DNA of 64,000 nucleotides from Streptomyces sp. NBC_00289 (GCF_041435115.1 NZ_CP108046.1:10168001-10232000), one strand, 5' to 3'; positions 8,768 through 17,814 are shown, counted from the stretch's first letter. The notes: generated by a model from the letters alone, not told the origin. Numbers and translations are program-made.

Positions 8768-9587
8768 ATTCGCTGGAGTCGGCATCTCGTACCGGCCAGA
8801 ATTCGCGGATTTTCAGCAACGCCTCGCGGAAGTAGTGGACTGCGTGGAGATCCTTTTTGAAGGATCGTTTCCAGTGGGAAAAGAAGGCACCGAGGTGCTC
8901 GGGTGGCCGCATCAGAAGGCCGCTCACGCCATGACGCTCTCCCCAGCCCGGGCGGACTTTCAGATCCAGCCGGAATTGCGCCTACTCCTGGCAGAGGCCC
9001 GGGACAACGGCATCGTCCTCCTCAGTGACCACTTGAGCTATTCATCGGTCGGTGAATATTCCGTGCCCAATTTTTTCTCCTGCACTCGCACGGCCGCCGA
9101 GGCGGATCGCATCGCCGGGAATATCGCCGCCCTGCGAGAGGCCGCGCAGATGAACGTCGCCATCGAGAACCCGGTCACTTTCCTCTCTCAGCCAAGCGAC
9201 GCGATGAGTGAGACGCAGTTCGTCAACACTGTCCTGAACACGGCAGACTGCGGCATGGTCCTCGACGTCAACAATCTCTACATCGACGCCAAAAACAACT
9301 CGTTCGATCCATACGACTACATCCGCTCACTTGACGGCGACAGGATCGCTTACCTCCACGTCGCCGGCCACGCCCACTACAGGGGTCTACTGGTCGACTC
9401 CCACGACAGCAACGTGGACGCTGAGGTATGGCAACTGCTGGATTTCGCGCTCGGCACCACTGGCGCCGCAGCGGTGATACTCGAGCGCGACAACAGGAGC
9501 GCCACCGAAGAAGTTATCATGTCAGAGCTGGACATCCTCCGCAGCATATGGAACAGGCACCGCAAGGGGACTGCATGTGCGGCATAG
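8760..9587 (+). CDS. MNIO (DUF692) multinuclear non-haem iron oxidase, canonical
   Basis: 275 residues, starting 8 bp inside the transporter gene. All the DUF692 motifs are present in order: A-A-H-A-M-T-L-S (His56), L-S-D-H-L-S-Y (His91), A-I-E-N-P-V-T-F-L (Glu136, Asn137), V-L-D-V-N-N-L-Y-I-D-A (Asp169), Y-L-H-V-A-G-H (His200, His204), L-V-D-S-H-D (Asp213, His215) and I-L-E-R-D-N (Glu242, Asp244). Family members such as MbnB, TglH and ChrH are cytosolic two- or three-iron enzymes that rearrange cysteine and other residues of ribosomal peptides with O2. The likely substrate is the Cys-Phe-Cys peptide at 5708. Pairing with a partner protein (6787) is typical. Having a second, degenerate MNIO in the same operon is not. 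Confidence 0.9.
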   Translation: MSEFAGVGISYRPEFADFQQRLAEVVDCVEILFEGSFPVGKEGTEVLGWPHQKAAHAMTLSPARADFQIQPELRLLLAEARDNGIVLLSDHLSYSSVGEYSVPNFFSCTRTAAEADRIAGNIAALREAAQMNVAIENPVTFLSQPSDAMSETQFVNTVLNTADCGMVLDVNNLYIDAKNNSFDPYDYIRSLDGDRIAYLHVAGHAHYRGLLVDSHDSNVDAEVWQLLDFALGTTGAAAVILERDNRSATEEVIMSELDILRSIWNRHRKGTACAA

Positions 9588-11779
9588 CCGGACACGCCGC
9601 CTTCGGTGGCCGAAAACTCCCTGAAGAGACCGAACAGACCCTCAGCCGAATGCTGCGTACCCTGTCACTGCGCGGGCCCGACGACAATGCCATGATCGTC
9701 GACCACTCTGTGGCAATGGGCTTCAGCCGCCTGGCCATCGTCGATCTGCCCAGTGGGCGGCAGCCCTTCGTAAGCGAGGACGGCTCCGTCGTCCTGACCG
9801 TGAACGGCGAGATCTACAACCACCGCGAACTCGCCAAGGGCCTGCCGCAAGACACTACTTGGCGTTCCAAGTCAGACTGCGAGGTGCTGCTACATCTCTA
9901 CCACCACCGTGGCCTGGAATTCTTGGAGGGCGTCCGGGGCATGTTCGCCCTAACGCTGTGGGATCGACGCCGCGCCAGACTCCTCCTGGCGAGGGACTAC
10001 TTCGGAATCAAGCCACTGTTCTACCACCGTGACCGCGAACGCCTCGTTTACGGGTCGGAAATCAAGGCGCTGCTACAAGATCCCCGGTGCCCACGCACAA
10101 TCGCCTGGGAAGACGCTCTGGCCGACCGCGCCCTGACCTGGGAGCCACTGTTGGTGACCCGCCGGCCCCAGACGTGGTTCACAGGCGTTGATGCGGTCCG
10201 GCCCGGTACGATCCTCGACTTCAATCTTAAGACCGCAGACCTCACAGAGCATGCCTTCTGGCGATTCCCGCCGCCTTCTGGCCATGGCGAGACAGGGGCG
10301 AGCGACGCAGAGATCGTCCGCCACTATGGAGATATCCTCCGCTCCTCCGTCACCGACTGTCTCATGGCCGATGTAGAAATCGGGCTGATGCTCAGCGGGG
10401 GCGTGGACTCTGCGTCCCTCGCGGCCCTCGCAACATCCACGGCCGGTGACGCAGGGCCAGCCATGCATACATTCACCGTGCTCAACGGCACTACAACGGT
10501 GAACGGCGACGCCGAACATGCTCACCACCATGCCTCCCGACTGGGCCTGCCCAATCATCAAGTGCTGTTCGAACGTGACCGCATCCCCAGCGGACAAGAG
10601 TGGAAGAACCTGCTCTGGCTGCAGGAGACACCACTCTGCGGTCCAGAGCAGTTCTACAAATACGAGCTGTACCGATACGTCCGAAGCGTCCGGCCCGGGC
10701 TCAAGGTCATGCTGCTCGGCCAGGGCTCGGACGAGTTCAACGGCGGGTATTCCGCGGACATGGCGGGCGACGACGGTTGGGAAGGCTTCATCGCCGAGTT
10801 GACCGGGATGAGCCGCCGTACCGCTCTGGCCTCCGCTCCGGAACTGAGCCTGTGGTGGGAAACCACCGACAAGCCGCTGCTGCGAGACACCGCTCTCCCG
10901 GCGTTCTCTCCCCCTGTCGATTCCTACGCCGCTTTCATCACCATGAAGTACCACGACATCGAACGGTACAACTGTTGGCACGAAGACCGCAGTGCCTCAG
11001 GCCACGGAATAGAGGCCCGGGTGCCCTTCCTCGACCCGCGCTTGGTCGAGCTGACCGCAGCCATTCCGCCTCAGCGCCGCGCCCGCCTGCTGTGGGACAA
11101 ACGGATCCTCCGCGACGCCATGCGGGACGTCCTGCCGGACCCGATACGCAAGCGCCCGAAGGTCCCCTTCATCCTCGGTCACGGAGGCGGCCACTCTCGG
11201 GCTGTATTCGCCCAGATGCTTACGAGTAGCAACGGCGAATTGCTGGACGAAGCCCTTGCCACCCCAGCAGCCGCTCACCTACTCCACGCCGATGGCCTGC
11301 GCGCCGCGCTGAAGCAACTGCGCGACGTACCCAGTTCACACATGGTCGATCGGGTGCTGCGGTTGATCAACCTCGGCCTTCTCGCGACGATGGCAGCCGA
11401 CCCGCCTGATTTGATCATTGCAAACGGACCTCGTGCGCCGCGGGCCTATTCGGTAACCGAGTGGTCCGCTCAGCGCACCGACATCGAGTCGGTCACTCTC
11501 GGCCGACATTCCCCCGACGACACGGTCCTCGCGTTCGCGGAGAACGTGCTTCTGTTACGCGACGACAAAGACTCCGACATCTCGTACCTGGCCATCGACG
11601 GGACCGTCGAGTACATGATCAGAGAGCAGGACGCACCCGCCTGGTCACGCCTCCTACGCGAAATCGACGGCCGGACCACACTCAGCGGCGTGATGAGCGC
11701 TGCTGATGCCGAGCACGCCGACATCCTCGACCTCCTCTCGCAGGCCCTTGAGGAAGGGATCCTGGTGACCACCCCCTGA
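9575..11779 (+). CDS. Asparagine synthetase (glutamine-hydrolysing) homologue with extra C-terminal domain
   Basis: 734 residues from ATG 9575, chosen because the mature enzyme must begin M-C-G-I-A-G with the nucleophilic Cys2. AAGGGGA sits 4 nt upstream, and the start lies inside the MNIO gene. The glutaminase domain has L-R-G-P-D-D (33-37) and N-G-E-I-Y-N-H (77-83). The synthetase domain has the ATP-pyrophosphatase loop S-G-G-V-D-S (274-279). About 120 residues beyond a normal AsnB end in a helix-rich segment (W-S-R-L-L-R-E-I-D-G-R-T-T-L ... A-L-E-E-G-I-L-V) shaped like the C-domain of the partner protein. An intact Cys2 distinguishes it from lasso-peptide cyclases, so transfer of ammonia to a carboxyl group of the peptide is the likely chemistry. 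A TTA codon is at 11555-11557. Confidence 0.85.
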   Translation: MCGIAGHAAFGGRKLPEETEQTLSRMLRTLSLRGPDDNAMIVDHSVAMGFSRLAIVDLPSGRQPFVSEDGSVVLTVNGEIYNHRELAKGLPQDTTWRSKSDCEVLLHLYHHRGLEFLEGVRGMFALTLWDRRRARLLLARDYFGIKPLFYHRDRERLVYGSEIKALLQDPRCPRTIAWEDALADRALTWEPLLVTRRPQTWFTGVDAVRPGTILDFNLKTADLTEHAFWRFPPPSGHGETGASDAEIVRHYGDILRSSVTDCLMADVEIGLMLSGGVDSASLAALATSTAGDAGPAMHTFTVLNGTTTVNGDAEHAHHHASRLGLPNHQVLFERDRIPSGQEWKNLLWLQETPLCGPEQFYKYELYRYVRSVRPGLKVMLLGQGSDEFNGGYSADMAGDDGWEGFIAELTGMSRRTALASAPELSLWWETTDKPLLRDTALPAFSPPVDSYAAFITMKYHDIERYNCWHEDRSASGHGIEARVPFLDPRLVELTAAIPPQRRARLLWDKRILRDAMRDVLPDPIRKRPKVPFILGHGGGHSRAVFAQMLTSSNGELLDEALATPAAAHLLHADGLRAALKQLRDVPSSHMVDRVLRLINLGLLATMAADPPDLIIANGPRAPRAYSVTEWSAQRTDIESVTLGRHSPDDTVLAFAENVLLLRDDKDSDISYLAIDGTVEYMIREQDAPAWSRLLREIDGRTTLSGVMSAADAEHADILDLLSQALEEGILVTTP

Positions 11780-11867
11780 TCATGCTGTTTCCGCGGGACT
11801 GTCTAATCAACGGCTCTGGCCCGTAAACGGTGGTAACACCGAGTAGCAGCACGTGATCATGATCTTG

Positions 11868-12270
11868 TGATGGGTGTCAATGAGCTTGTGGGCGTGGTGT
11901 TTTCGGGTTTGTCGGCCTCGTCGTCGAAGTCGTGGCGGACGAGGGAGACGTCATCTGGGTGTTGGCGCGGACGCGGGAATCCGGTGCCGTGCCCGGTGTG
12001 CGGGCAGCCGGCGGGGCGCGTGCACGGCTTCCAGGGACGGAGGTCGCAAACGTGCCGGTGGATGGACGTCGGGTGGTCGTCTCGGTGATGTTGCGCCGGC
12101 TGATGTGCCCGGTGCTCGGCTGTACGCGGCAGACGTTCCGTGAGCAGGTTCCCTGTGTCGTGGAGCGCTACCAGCGTCGCACCACCCGCCTGGCCGACCA
12201 ACTCGGCTGCGTGGTTAGGGAGTTAGCGGGCAGGGCGGGCGCCTGCCTCGCCGCGTGCTGGCGTGCGCAA
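11868..12270 (+). pseudogene. ISL3-family transposase, N-terminal fragment, frameshifted
   Basis: Read across frames the plus strand gives M-G-V-N-E-L-V-G-V-V-F-S-G-L, C-P-V-C-G-Q-P-A-G-R-V-H-G (zinc-finger-like CxxC of ISL3), then C-P-V-L-G-C-T-R-Q-T-F-R-E-Q-V-P and E-L-A-G-R-A-G-A-C-L-A. The catalytic part is missing: IS1380 sequence takes over near 12270. The end upstream at about 11797 (CTGTCTAATCAACGGCTCTG) resembles the ISL3 end near 13950. This fragment forms the right border of the MNIO operon. Confidence 0.6.
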
Positions 12271-12271
12271 G

Positions 12272-13760
12272 CTAGCCTCCCCGTTTCGCTTCGAGTGGTT
12301 GAGCTGGAGTGATGGCGGAGGACTGGTGCTGTCGGCCCTGGTTCGGTGTGTGGGCATGGCTTGGGCCCGACGCTCGGGCCGGGGTCTCCAACGGGTTCCT
12401 CGGTGGTGGGAGGGCAGGGACATTGCCGCAGTTCAGGTGGTCGGGCGCGGGTAGTGTGGTGAGGCGGACGAAGGCGTTGATGAGTTTTTGCCGCCAGGGC
12501 CAGGTCGCGGCGATCCGCAGGCGAAGGCGGCGGCCGCCGCGAGTGATGCGGGCGGCTGCGTGCAGCAGCCGGTAGCGCAGCTTCTTCGGCTCGGCGGTGG
12601 CCAACTCTCCTTCGAGCAGCAGGGTCTGGGTCCACGCGAGCAGATCGGTGGCGGTCAGGGACAGCTCCAGCACGCTTGGTTGAGGGGGAAGTGGCGGGAG
12701 GGGAAGCGGCCGAAGCCGGTGGTCTTTCCGCAGCGGATGCGGTCCTCGACGCGTGCGTGCGCGCGGTGGCGGACTTCCAGGTGCTGCAGCGAGCCTTCGC
12801 CATAGGGGTGTCGGTCAGGAAGACCCGGTGGCGCATGCCCTCATCCAGGTCGAACAGGGACAGTTGGGCGGCGGGGTGCGGGCGCTCGCGGCGGACGATG
12901 ATCCGGGTGCCGCCGGGGTAGCCGTCCAGGTCGACCATGCCGGTCAGCTCGGCGACCTCGGCGCTGGCGCGCAGGGTGCCATCCTGCTCCAGCGCGGGGT
13001 GCCAGACCTTGTCGGGCAGGGCGCGGATCGCGCGGCGTACCGGCTCGGTGACGGGATGTCCGACCGAGAAGGATATGTGGACGCCTCGGGCGTGCAGGGC
13101 CCGCAGGTGAGCCAGGAACGCTCTGGGACGGTGATGTGGTCGGCGGCGGTGTTGGCGCCCGCCTGCGTTGCCCGGCCGCAGCAGTCGGGTCCAGGGCTCC
13201 GCCGGTGTTGTCCGGGAAGCACAGCAGTGGGTGATAGCCGAAGCCTCGCTTGTAGGTGGCTGCGGCCTGCTCTTTCTCGGAGTGGCAGGTGACCACGGTG
13301 GCGTCCATGTCAGTGACCAGCCCGGGCAGGTTCCGCCCGCCGGCTTGGGCCGCGGGTATGCCGCGGCCCGTCTCGGCGGCCTACATCCAGGCGACCTCGC
13401 GCGCTGCAGCTCGGGCCGTGTGCAGTGCTTCCAGTTCCGTGTGGTCGATGCCGACAGCAGGCGCCAGGCGGTCGGAGTAGAGGCCACCGGTCCGAAGACC
13501 TCGGCCTGGTCACGCAGTAGGGCCAAGTCGGCGATGGCTTCGCCGCCGTCCGCGAGCATCACCGCCAGGTCCACCGCGATTCTGCCCGGGTTGTCTCCGG
13601 TGCCGCGTGGCCGCAGACGACGGCGCAGAGCGTCGGTGAACGCGGCGGTCAGACCGGTGGTGTCAGCGAGATCGGCCAACAGCCGGGACCCGGCATGGCT
13701 GACCACCCCGTGGCCGTCGGCCGAGACGACGGGCTTGGGGCGCGAGGCGGTAGTGTGCAC
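12272..13760 (-). pseudogene. IS1380-family transposase, multiple frameshifts
   Basis: GTG at the complement of 13758-13760 begins V-H-T-T-A-S-R-P-K-P-V-V-S-A-D-G-H-G-V-V-S-H-A-G, the N-terminus expected for one IS1380 subgroup. Later frames give M-D-A-T-V-V-T-C-H-S-E-K-E-Q-A (first catalytic Asp), N-T-A-A-D-H-I in another frame, and Y-R-L-L-H-A-A-A-R-I-T-R-G-G-R-R near the end. At least three frame changes are needed to read through, so the gene is dead. It overlaps no other feature. Confidence 0.7.
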
Positions 13761-13951
13761 GCAGAAAGTGCCCTCCTGCTGGGATGACAGAGACCTTCGA
13801 CAAGCCTCATCTTCCCAGCTCAGAGGGCGCTTTCGCGTTTCCAAATCAAGATCCGGACACCGCGGCAAGTGAAACGCGCAGGCTAGTAGGGCTTAGTCAG
13901 CTTCACTCGTGGGTGGCGTGTCCGCTGGTCCGTGAGGGTCGTTGGGGTGTG

Positions 13952-14325
13952 TCAATTTAACGGCTCTGTTCCGTAGTCGGTGGTGACGGTGCGTTCTCCC
14001 CATTGCAGGAGGATGCGGTGACGGAGGAGGTCGAATCCTGCTCGGCCGTGCATCTGCCGCGTGATCTTCTCGGTTCGGGTATTGACGCCCTCTGTCCGGC
14101 CGTTGTGGTGGGGCAGGGTGAGGCCGGCGTTCACGGCGGTGCGGTTGAGTTCGAGGCCGTTGCAGAAGCTGTGCAGGTGGGGCAGGCCAGCGGTGCGGAC
14201 TGTGGCGATCCACTGGGTGAGCTTGTCGTCGTTGGCCTGGGTCGGGGTCAGGGGCGTGGCGAACTCGCCGGTGAGTCGGGCGAGTGCGAGCGCATGCTGG
14301 CAGGTCGAGTGCGGCAGGATAGATG
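13952..14325 (-). pseudogene. ISL3-family transposase, C-terminal fragment
   Basis: The minus strand reads T-A-G-L-P-H-L-H-S-F-C-N-G-L, then A-V-N-A-G-L-T-L-P-H-H-N-G-R-T-E-G-V-N-T-R-T-E-K-I-T-R-Q-M-H-G-R-A-G-F-D-L-L-R-H-R-I-L-L. This is the final catalytic Glu segment (N-G-R-T-E-G-x-N) and tail of ISL3. It runs into the terminal repeat (GTCAATTTAACGGCTCTG) at its lower end. It is not the missing half of 11868-12270, because the orientation is opposite. Confidence 0.65.
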
Positions 14326-14442
14326 ACCAACGAGGCCCCCGAGCAGCGTGGTTGAGACGTCAGTGGGCGTTCTGCGAGTCGTCGTGGCCGGTTGTCCGGT
14401 TTGGCGGGTTGCGGTTGAGCGGTCCTGCGGTGTTCTGGAAAC

Positions 14443-15324
14443 GTGGCCGAGCGGCAGCCGTACCCGAGTGATCTGTCGGACGAGGCGTGGGAGCTGATCC
14501 GGCCGGTCATCACGTCCTGGAAGGGGCAGCACCGCTCGGTCAGCGGCCACGAAGGCCAGTACGGGATGCGGGAGATCGTCAACGCGATCCTGTACCAGGC
14601 CCGGGTGGGCTGCCAGTGGCGCTACCTGCCGCACGATCTCCCGCCGTACACCGCGGTGTACTACTACTTCGGCAAGTGGCGCGACGACTGCACCGACCAG
14701 GTGATCCATGACCTGTTGCGCTGGCAGGTCCGAGAGAGCCGCGGCCGGAGCGAGGACCCGTCCGCGATCGTGATGGACACCCAGACCGTGCACACCTCGG
14801 TCAACGCACCGAAGGAGACGACCGGGCTGGATCCGGGCAAGAAGAGCCGGGGCCGCAAGCGGGGCATCGCCACTGACGTGCTCGGCCTGCTCATCGCGGT
14901 GATCGTGGTGGGCGCGAGCGTGCACGACAACGCCATCGGCATCACATTGCTGGACCGGGTCGCCGCGGACAACCCGTCGGTGACCAAGAGCTGGGTGGAC
15001 GCCGGGTTCAAGAACGCGGTCATCAACCATGGCGCCGCCCTGGGCATCGACGTCGAGGTGGTCCGGCGGGGTCCGGACACCAAGGGCTTCACGCCGGCGC
15101 CCAAGCGGTGGATCGTCGAGCAGACCTTCGGCACGCTGATGCTGCACCGCCGCCTGGCCCGCGACTACGAAACGCTGCCCGCCAGCTCGGCCTCATGGAT
15201 CCGCTGGTCGATGACCGACGTGATGACCCGCCGCCTCACCGCCGCTACGACGTTGACCTGGCGCGACCCGCCGCCCGCCCGACCGCGGGGACCCGGTGGG
15301 AACGAGCGGAACGAGCCGGAGTGA
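14443..15324 (+). CDS. IS5-family transposase (type A), intact
   Basis: 293 residues from GTG 14443. It starts [19 protein letters not shown], the DUF4096-type N-terminal domain, followed by Q-W-R-Y-L-P-H-D-L-P-P-Y-T-A-V-Y-Y-Y-F. The catalytic core shows A-I-V-M-D-T-Q-T-V-H-T (first Asp), S-W-V-D-A-G-F-K-N (second Asp) and R-W-I-V-E-Q-T-F-G (Glu). No frameshift is needed, so this copy could be active. A small gene follows 2 bp after its stop, inside the same element. Confidence 0.85.
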   Translation: MAERQPYPSDLSDEAWELIRPVITSWKGQHRSVSGHEGQYGMREIVNAILYQARVGCQWRYLPHDLPPYTAVYYYFGKWRDDCTDQVIHDLLRWQVRESRGRSEDPSAIVMDTQTVHTSVNAPKETTGLDPGKKSRGRKRGIATDVLGLLIAVIVVGASVHDNAIGITLLDRVAADNPSVTKSWVDAGFKNAVINHGAALGIDVEVVRRGPDTKGFTPAPKRWIVEQTFGTLMLHRRLARDYETLPASSASWIRWSMTDVMTRRLTAATTLTWRDPPPARPRGPGGNERNEPE

Positions 15325-15326
15325 GC

Positions 15327-15731
15327 ATGCACCAGTTCCTGGAACAGCTCCAGATACGCGAGGCCGCGGCCCGCGACCTGGCCGACAAGCTCCGTTCCCA
15401 GATCGCCGAGCTCACTACCCAACTCGAGGCCGCCGAACGGGCCTTGCAGCGGCTGCGCATCACCTACGAGACCATCCTGGAGATCGCCCCGGATCTCCCC
15501 GGCGGGCTCGAGCCGCTGCCCTCGGCCTACCGCCAGATCCTCGCGCTGTTCGAGGACACCGAACACGGCCTCCATCCCAAAGAAGTCTGCCTCGCCCTGA
15601 ACACCGGCACCGAGCCCCGGCACGTTGAAGGCACCCGCGCCAAGCTGGAACGCCTGGTCAGCCGCGGCATCCTCACCGAACCAGAACCCGGCCTCTTCAC
15701 GCTTCCGCAGCCAGCCCCACACCCAGACTGA
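15327..15731 (+). CDS. IS5-borne accessory protein: coiled coil plus winged helix
   Basis: 134 residues from ATG 15327, beginning 2 bp after the transposase stop and ending 29 bp before the right inverted repeat. It therefore belongs to the IS. Residues 1-45 (A-A-A-R-D-L-A-D-K-L-R-S-Q-I-A-E-L-T-T-Q-L-E-A-A-E-R) are a heptad-like coiled coil. Residues 60-130 (Y-R-Q-I-L-A-L-F-E-D ... L-H-P-K-E-V-C-L-A-L-N ... V-E-G-T-R-A-K-L-E-R-L-V-S-R-G-I-L-T-E-P-E-P-G-L-F-T-L) look like a winged helix-turn-helix. It may regulate the transposase or target DNA. That function is inferred only from fold and position. Confidence 0.65.
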   Translation: MHQFLEQLQIREAAARDLADKLRSQIAELTTQLEAAERALQRLRITYETILEIAPDLPGGLEPLPSAYRQILALFEDTEHGLHPKEVCLALNTGTEPRHVEGTRAKLERLVSRGILTEPEPGLFTLPQPAPHPD

Positions 15732-15763
15732 CAGCCGGCAAAAGCTCGCAGAACGCCCACTCA

Positions 15764-16288
15764 GACATCTCGATCAACTGCCCGGAGGCCTCGCTCGCTG
15801 CGCTTGGTGGGCGTCACCTGATCGGGGCCCAGCTCGAAGAAACTCAATGAGCTTCTTCAGCTTGGCAACGATCGGGTGACGGCCGTCTCCGCAAAGCTTG
15901 CCGATCACTGCAGGCCGTGCCCCGGTCAACCTTCGGCACCCATTCACCTGGGGGAGTGGCCGCTGAAGGGCTCAATGAGCACTACACAGCACTACCACCG
16001 ACTACGGGCCAGAGCCGAAATCTTCACAGACCCTCCCGAACCCGACCTCCACCCGCGGCGAAATGCGCCACGGAGTCGCGGAGTCGGTCAAAGGCAAACG
16101 GAATCGGCGATGATGCGTCGGCAGGCACGTTCTTCCACTCGGATCACGGGACGTCGAGAATTCCATGATCTTGGAAGCCCATGCCTGTCACGCTCCCGCC
16201 GGAACCCCACCAAGTCGCAGATCATCGCGGCATCAAGCGACTACGCCGCAGCCCCGGGGCTGCGGCGAGGCCGAACCTCCTGTGAATT
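15764..16288. other. Intergenic stretch with no gene recognised
   Basis: About 525 bp between the IS5 element and the secreted-protein gene. Near 15845 a segment resembles an IS5 type B terminus (GAAGAAACTCAATGAGCTTC), but I see no continuous coding sequence, RNA gene or clear repeat. Confidence 0.4.
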
Positions 16289-16828
16289 TCAGTGCTTAAG
16301 GCTGATCGCCATACTGGCATAGTCCCGGCTGTCGCCAGCAGTGGACGAGTACTCAGCTGTGTTGTTCACCCGCATGCCCCCGATCACGTCCGACTTGCCC
16401 CTTCCCTTCACAAGGTGAGAGAAGGAGGAAAGTCCGTCGAAGTCCGTGTTGCCGCACCCAGCTCCGTCGAAAAGGCTCATCTTGGTTGTGGTGTGCATGC
16501 CGTCTTGCTCAAGCGTTGCTCGCAGTTCAGCTACCACGCGCACCGCCTCACCGGTGAAGTCTTCCTGACACGCCTGCATAGTCCAGGTGGTGGTTTTCTG
16601 GAAAGCCACGATCTTCGTAGGTGCCTCGAACTTGAGTACGGGATTCGTGATGCCATCCGGGGCTGCATTCTCCGACTCGGCGTGGACGAACATGTTGAAA
16701 GTCGGGGTAACAGTTTGGTGCCGCGGAACCAAAACCACGGCCTGGGCTGACACGGCCGGGACGAGAACCGCACCGGCAACAGCGGTTGCACCCAGCGCCA
16801 GACCCGCAAGGCTTCGCGTGAGGAACAT
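16289..16828 (-). CDS. Small secreted protein, unknown function
   Basis: 179 residues. On the minus strand AAGGAGAG lies 7 nt before the ATG (complement of 16826-16828), so the start is secure. The N-terminus (MFLTRSLAGLALGATAVAGA, then a hydrophobic stretch to S-A-Q-A) is a Sec signal peptide with cleavage expected near residue 30. The mature part is polar, has two cysteines that could pair (in A-C-Q-E-D and G-C-G-N-T-D) and ends Y-A-S-M-A-I-S-L-K-H. I recognise no family. It stands alone between IS remnants, with no same-strand partner. Confidence 0.75.
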   Translation of the reverse strand: MFLTRSLAGLALGATAVAGAVLVPAVSAQAVVLVPRHQTVTPTFNMFVHAESENAAPDGITNPVLKFEAPTKIVAFQKTTTWTMQACQEDFTGEAVRVVAELRATLEQDGMHTTTKMSLFDGAGCGNTDFDGLSSFSHLVKGRGKSDVIGGMRVNNTAEYSSTAGDSRDYASMAISLKH

Positions 16829-17019
16829 GATCTCTCCTTATAATTCGACTGGAGGAAGCACCCTCCGAAGCGAGCCACCGAAGTGGTGTTGCTGCCTAAT
16901 ACGGACCGCTTCACGCGCCCCGCGCAGGTAATTGCTACTCACGTCGGGCCTTGGGCCGGTCTTGGACACCCGAGCGACTTGGACTCGAAGGTCCAGGAGG
17001 GTGTCGTCACTCTGGTGAT

Positions 17020-17100
17020 GGTGGGAGGCCTGACCGCCTGGATCGCCAAGGAAAGCCTGCGCACCCTCCTTGCTCTGGCCCGCACCGGCGCCAGGGCTGA
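17020..17100 (+). pseudogene. ISL3 transposase scrap
   Basis: The plus strand reads A-W-I-A-K-E-S-L-R-T-L-L-A-L-A-R-T-G-A, the same stretch as W-I-A-R-E-S-L-R-T-L-L-A-L-A-R-T-G-A in the ISL3 copy on the minus strand at 31.9 kb. Only about 27 codons survive. Confidence 0.5.
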
Positions 17101-17106
17101 TTCAAA

Positions 17107-17725
17107 GTCCCAGCGATCATGTGGCGTTGCTGCTCGGAGTAGGCCGATCAGGTCCAGCGGGCGGGTGAAAGGCGCGTAGGAGATCTCGCGCCAGCCGGCG
17201 GCGATGCCGTGATGTCCGGCGCCGCGCAGGGTGCTGATCGCGAAGCTGCGCAGCGTGGCCATGTTCTCCGGCCCATGCCCGGTGCGGATCTTCGGGGCGT
17301 CCGGGGGGCGTCCTCGCCGAACGTGGTGTCTCTCACGTGGTGCACGGCCTCAATGCCCCAGTGACCGCAGGCGAGTTGGTCGATGGCCTACGGTGATGCC
17401 GCAGGTGCCGGCAGGTCATCTCGCGGGTGATCTCGCCCGTCCTGAGGTCGGTGCGGTGCCGGTGGATCTTCGCGGCCTGCGTCACGTGCGGGAAGTCCAT
17501 AGCAAGGTCGGTGACGGTGAGGGTGCGGACCGAGCGGCCTCTCGCGCCGTCCGTGCCTGGCCTCTCGTTCGCAGTGTCGCGCGGTCACCTCGTTCCACGG
17601 CAAAGAGCGCAGCACGTCGTGGAGCGTCGGCTGGTTCCGCTTGACCACGAGCACGTAGTGCGCCTTCTTCTCCACCAGCCATCTCGCTGTCGCCGTACGT
17701 CTGAACGCGGCCAGTGACGTACGAG
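17107..17725 (-). pseudogene. ISAs1-family transposase remnants
   Basis: Near 17340-17107 the minus strand reads H-H-V-R-D-T-T-F-G-E-D-A-P, then (other frame) N-M-A-T-L-R-S-F-A-I-S-T-L-R-G-A-G and S-Y-A-P-F-T-R-P-L-D-L-I-G, the C-terminal end of ISAs1. Between 17725 and 17390 it reads E-K-K-A-H-Y-V-L-V-V-K-R-N-Q-P-T-L-H-D-V-L-R-S-L-P-W, the core. Several frames are used and parts are missing. Confidence 0.6.
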
Positions 17726-17814
17726 TGGAAAGGGCGGCTTGTTGATGCGGTGAGTCCTGTTGCTCGGCACTCTGCTGCTGGTTGGTAAGGGGCGGCGGAG
17801 GGCAGCAGCTGGCG

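Larger units (their letters stand above)
14363..15760 (+). mobile_element. IS5 type A, complete element with TCA target duplication
   Basis: Inverted repeats GTGGGCGTTCTGCGAG (14363-14378) and its complement (15745-15760) bound 1398 bp. Each end is flanked by TCA (14360-14362 and 15761-15763), a 3-bp target duplication, so the insertion is recent. It contains the transposase and a second small gene. Confidence 0.85.

Noticed and set aside
9575..11779. Lasso-peptide cyclase, because it is an asparagine-synthetase homologue in a peptide cluster.
   Set aside because: The glutaminase Cys2 is intact. No leader peptidase, stand-alone RRE or lasso-type precursor is present, and the neighbours are MNIO genes.
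15764..16288. Possible small RNA or short gene between IS5 and the secreted protein.
   Set aside because: No stem-loop with terminator features, no frame with a start and ribosome-binding site that looked protein-like.
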